Positions 61,087 to 64,000 of a stretch of DNA of 64,000 nt are shown piece after piece. The stretch spans positions 1,486,692-1,550,691 of the forward strand of contig NC_020913.1 in assembly GCF_000300255.2 (NCBI RefSeq), written 5' to 3'. The stretch is from Candidatus Methanomethylophilus alvi Mx1201. Lineage in GTDB: Archaea; Thermoplasmatota; Thermoplasmata; Methanomassiliicoccales; Methanomethylophilaceae. Positions within the stretch are counted from its first letter, which is position 1, and every line of letters starts with the position of its first letter. The notes below the pieces were generated by a model. It searched no databases and was not told the DNA's origin. It saw nothing but the letters and a program-made list of their open reading frames with translations. The translations under genes and the position numbers were made by a program.

Positions 61087-61113
61087 AACTGTATCAATAA
61101 TAATTGTACTGTA
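61087..61113. promoter_or_regulatory. Two TACWGTW boxes in the viperin promoter
   Basis: On the plus strand AACTGTA (61087-61093) and TACTGTA (61107-61113) are separated by 13 bp, exactly the spacing of the first two boxes at the CARF/Sel1 promoter. They enclose the AT-rich TCAATAATAATTG about 40-60 bp upstream of the viperin ATG. Confidence 0.6.
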
Positions 61114-61397
61114 AAATGATGAGTTGATTATCATCAAAATGATGGCAGAAATTGAGGTTGAGTGCCTCAAAACCGATTACCTCGGAACTCAAGGGAAAAG
61201 GTCCTCCGAACGCCATTGGAAAACATGGTCGGCGAAGAGGCAACAGGGTTATGCGATCCGACATGCCCTGTCAGTGGGAACTCTGTGCCGTTCAATCCTT
61301 CGATTTCATCACGCAATGTATGGCGGACCGATTGTCCTTTCGAACGACCGCATTGTATTATGCAGCTCCTCCGGGAGCATAGATTTATCAAGATAAC
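61114..61397. other. Gap upstream of the second Sel1-repeat gene
   Basis: About 280 bp without a convincing gene. Short open frames exist on the plus strand but have no start signals or recognisable content. AGATTTATCAAGATAAC just before the Sel1 start is a weak promoter or leader. Confidence 0.4.
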
Positions 61398-62597
61398 ATG
61401 TCACACAATAACGAAACCAAATGGTTCATGCAACTGAACATCATCGAATTTATGAAATCCCTTACCAAGTACCGTGAAATCGACTCTCTGGATATCTTCT
61501 ACGAAAAAGCCAATGAATTCCTCGGAAACGACAATGCACCTTCCGATCCCGTCCTCCCCGAAAACCCCCAAGAGGCATATGCACTCGGAAAGATGCTGTA
61601 CAGGCTTGGAGTCTATTCCGATTCCGAAGATTGGCTGAAGATGGCTGCCGAGGGAGGAATAGCGGAAGCACAGGTCGACTACGGATATCTCCTGTACCGC
61701 GGATGCGGAAAGACGCAGTCCTTCACCGAGGCACTGAAATGGTACGAGGCCGCCATGGAACAGGGAGATCTTACGGGCCTGTGCAGGGCCATGTACATGT
61801 ACCGCAGTGGGGCCGGAGCATACCTTAGAGGAGACGAACGCTGTAAGGAAGCGATAGACAATACAACTCCCGAAGAACGTGGAAAATCCCCCGAGAAGCT
61901 CGAACAGGCAGAAGCCCTGTTGAAGAGGCTCGCGGATGAAGGAAATCTCGATGCCCTTGCAATACAGGAATCGGAAGGCCTCTCGGTAGATGCCGATGTC
62001 CTGGAGGATATCGCCGAATCCGGGAACGTCCGTGCGATGAATACTCTTGCGAACTGCTATCATTTACACATAATTCCCTGCGAAGATTCCATCGAAAGGG
62101 CCGTCTACTGGACCACAAGGGCTGCCGAATCGGGAGATGCGTAGGCCATGTATGCATTGGGCATTGCATATGCAAACGGATTCGGTGTCGAATATTGTCC
62201 CGAAAAAGCCTTCGGATATTTCTCGAAGGCAGCTGAACAGGGAATCGTCGGTGCCAGTTTGGATCTGGGAAAAATGTATTTCCATGGAACCGGAGTGGAA
62301 CAGTCATATCAGAAAGCAAGGGAATGGTTCATGACCGCCTGTCGTGACGGGGAAGCACAATACTATCTCGGGGAGATCTGCTACCGCGGTCTCGGGGTGG
62401 ATCGCAATGATGCCCTTGCCTTCGAATGGTACTATCTCGCTATGTCCAACGGACATACTGAAGCCAAGGTGAAACTGGCGATAATGTTCGCCAACGGCCA
62501 CGGTACCGAGAAGGATTCGTTCGCCACATCTTCTCTTCTCTCCGACGCGGTCGATGAAGGAAGTCGGCTGGCGATAGACCTCGATAACTGCTTCTGA
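61398..62597 (+). CDS. Sel1-like repeat protein 2 with an in-frame UAG (candidate pyrrolysine)
   Basis: The reading frame 61398-62597 encodes 399 positions, interrupted only by a TAG at 62142-62144 (position 249). Sel1 repeats are continuous across it: TTRAAESGDA, TAG, AMYALGIAYANGFGVEY. In Sel1 repeats this site is normally Glu, Lys or Gln. Downstream repeats (FGYFSKAAEQGIVGASLDLG, AREWFMTACRDGEAQYYLGE) are fully conserved to the TGA at 62595. Either UAG is read through as pyrrolysine or it is a recent nonsense mutation; otherwise the product is 248 residues. Cytosolic scaffold protein, head-to-head with viperin. Confidence 0.75.
62142..62144 (+). other. In-frame amber codon
   Basis: TAG occurs in frame inside the Sel1-repeat gene. 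Other intact genes of the window avoid TAG as a stop, which makes a sense reading conceivable in a pyrrolysine-using archaeon. Confidence 0.5.
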
Positions 62598-62949
62598 TTC
62601 CCCTCTGTTAGAGTCGTCCGTGACCCCAATGGTCCGTAAACACCTTCCATAAACGGCCCTTACGGGCCTAACTTCCCCTTGGAGGTATTCAGATACCTTT
62701 CCAGAATTACGTTCGTTTTTCAATTTTCACCTTCGGCCCTGTTCCATAAACCCTCTAGGATGATGGAGGCGAACTGACAGGGAGGGAGTGAGATAATAAC
62801 GGGATAATCTCAGAAAGAATATGGAGATAATTTTTAAGAAGTGATACCGCTTGACGGAAGAGTGATAATAATCGGAGAGTCATATGGCGGAAGATATGGA
62901 AGATATCGCGTCATATGAATAACAATCTTTATAATATAGAAGAAGATGA
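62598..62949. other. 352-bp gap without a gene
   Basis: The left part is GC-rich with a short stem (CGGCCCTTACGGGCC, about 62654-62668) that may end the Sel1 transcript. The right part is AT- and purine-rich. I see no protein gene. Confidence 0.4.
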
Positions 62950-63309
62950 CTATAAATAAAGATACGAAAGGTTTTTATATACCTTGGATGAAAGCGGCTT
63001 GAGGGAATAATACACATCGTCACATTCCTGTATCTCGTCCAATATCAGCAATATCCTGCCATCCGCAGGAAGATTCTTGGAGAGAATTATCCTGTCGGCC
63101 AACCTGTCGGCATCCAAATCCCCCTGGAAGAGCAATCTGTCATCCGGATTGTCTGCGAAATTGAGGTAGGCGATGTTTTCATATTCCCTGTCGCCGAACT
63201 CCATGACAATGAATGTCTTGCCGACCTGACGGCAACCCAGCAAGATCATCGGCTTCCTGTCGGGATCGTCCTTCCACTCGAGCAACTCGGCATAGATCTT
63301 GCGCTCCAT
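62950..63309 (-). pseudogene. AAA ATPase (AAA_14/DUF4143 type), N-terminal fragment
   Basis: The 119-residue frame begins MERKIYAELLEWKDDPDRKP and has a Walker A variant LLGCRQVGKTFIVMEFG and Walker B LLILDEIQECDDVYYSLK. DUF4143-type ATPases are about 400 residues with a C-terminal winged-helix/nuclease-like domain. Here homology ends at about residue 103 and a short unrelated tail follows. It is a broken gene at the island edge. Confidence 0.75.
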
Positions 63310-63778
63310 ACGTCAGCTATCACAATTCGGACACATTACTATTTTTAAGTGGGGTATTTGCAGTGAAACTACTGCTAAAATGCCTCTTAAAAACAGAAAA
63401 GGGAGATAACACATATCGATGGAATGACAGGACGGAAGCCGACGGAGCATTGTGCGGATGGCCGGCTTCCCGTTCCTCGCAAAGCCTTCTTCTGGAATTG
63501 GCATCGATGACCTTTGCCTGATCATCGGATCTTCACGGAGTCGGACATATCCATGTGTCCGCATACGTTACGTTTCGACACCTTCACCATCGTGATCCCG
63601 TGCGGCGGCCCATCATCGGCAACCACCTCATGCTCTTTGATGACTGCATATTCCGCCCTTTTGCCATGGACAACATGCTCATCAGGAATCTTATCGGCTC
63701 CTCCGAGAGAATATCCCTGATGAACACAGACACATGTTTTTACCCTGTACCACACATTACGTACAGGGGGAATTGTAA
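63310..63778. other. 469-bp region without a confident gene
   Basis: The left part holds promoter-like AT-rich sequence for the ATPase fragment. A minus-strand frame from GTG 63755 to 63522 (77 residues, YRVKTCVCVHQGYSLGGADK, VVHGKRAEYAVIKEHEVVAD) has reasonable composition and could be a small gene, but I do not recognise it. A perfect palindrome CCCTGTAC/GTACAGGG spans 63742-63767. Confidence 0.35.
63742..63767. promoter_or_regulatory. Palindrome upstream of the YbjQ-family gene
   Basis: CCCTGTAC-CACACATTAC-GTACAGGG is a perfect 8-bp inverted repeat 11 bp upstream of the proposed YbjQ start. It contains TGTAC/GTACA halves reminiscent of, but not equal to, the TACWGTA boxes of the viperin region. 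It could be an operator or a leader hairpin. Confidence 0.4.
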
Positions 63779-64000
63779 ACGATAATAACCACGACCGAAA
63801 AGATCCCTGGAAAAGAGTACGAGATAATCGGGATTGCCCAAGGCAACACGATACAGACCAAGAACATCGGCCGCGACATAACCCAGGGGCTCAGATCGAT
63901 GGCCGGCGGAGAACTGAAGGCATACGTGGAGATGACGTCCAAGGCCCGCGAGCTCGCAACACAGAGGATGATGGAGGATGCGGAGAGACAGGGCGCCGAT
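63779..64000 (+). CDS. YbjQ/UPF0145 (DUF74) family protein, 3' end outside the window
   Basis: The first 74 codons are visible. They encode IITTTEKIPGKEYEIIGIAQ, then GNTIQTKNIGRDITQGLRSM and GGELKAYVEMTSKARELATQ, the standard YbjQ N-terminus; the family forms pentameric rings and is labelled heavy-metal binding without proof. Where Met is expected the codon is ACG (63779-63781), directly after a TAA, so the start codon is non-standard or mutated. GGGGGAA lies about 8 nt upstream as a possible ribosome-binding site. Confidence 0.8.

Noticed and set aside
58912..62597. CRISPR-Cas locus suggested by the CARF protein
   Set aside because: I found no repeat-spacer array and no cas gene anywhere in the window; CARF regulators also occur outside CRISPR loci.
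39860..63000. Prophage or integrated plasmid
   Set aside because: No integrase, capsid, terminase, portal or replication gene seen; the content is defence-like and transposon debris.

Overview
The window is archaeal. It carries an archaeal informational gene set (aIF1A, RIO1, a Dim2-like KH protein, Pus10, L21e, L15e, Rpb4/RpoF, S15, fibrillarin, Kae1, family B DNA polymerase, archease). Genes are dense, TATA boxes lie just upstream of several starts, and three of the four tRNAs plainly encode CCA. Intact genes end almost always in TGA, sometimes TAA, and almost never TAG. Together these suggest a Thermoplasmata-type euryarchaeon, most plausibly a Methanomassiliicoccales methanogen, a group in which UAG can encode pyrrolysine. 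That placement is inference; no methanogenesis or pyl gene lies in the window.

Layout. 1-9.1 kb is mixed metabolism with debris: zinc-ribbon protein, HATPase/wHTH regulator, truncated aldehyde dehydrogenase, a candidate small RNA, M24 peptidase, an IS110-type remnant, NadX, archease, a formyltransferase-like enzyme, an EhaR-like HAD protein and an MFS transporter. 9.2-21.8 kb holds a MATE transporter, tRNA-Glu, the translation/ribosome-biogenesis clusters, YchF, PolB, a candidate structured RNA and L15e. 21.8-39.7 kb is housekeeping with oddities: a rubredoxin-glutamate synthase fusion, a ThiI-like protein without its PP-loop, TauE/SafE plus DUF1634, two tandem RarA paralogues, tRNA-Leu, a degenerate phosphohexomutase, JAMM plus an NADP phosphatase/NAD kinase fusion, fibrillarin, Nudix, S15-RecJ, Kae1, tRNA-Val and ProA-ProB.

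From tRNA-Ser(CGA) at 39.8 kb to about 63 kb the sequence changes to an accessory, defence-like island with slightly lower GC and many broken genes. It contains a Fic antitoxin beside a Fic toxin cut off before its active site, an HRDC/SF1 helicase with two predicted nuclease domains, an IS1634-type insertion in a DUF4238 gene, and a minus-strand operon (coiled-coil SF1 helicase, a frameshifted unknown gene, and two paralogous small proteins, one with an internal stop).

The most interesting segment is 57.9-62.6 kb. A prokaryotic viperin (radical SAM) overlaps a P-loop kinase gene. Next to them is a CARF-wHTH regulator, and a Sel1-repeat protein lies on each side. The CARF/Sel1 divergent promoter and the viperin promoter each carry two TAC-W-GTW-like boxes 20 bp apart flanking the AT-rich core, suggesting one nucleotide-responsive regulon. 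The downstream Sel1-repeat gene has a single in-frame TAG in an otherwise uninterrupted reading frame, a candidate pyrrolysine site. The window ends in the start of a YbjQ-family gene.
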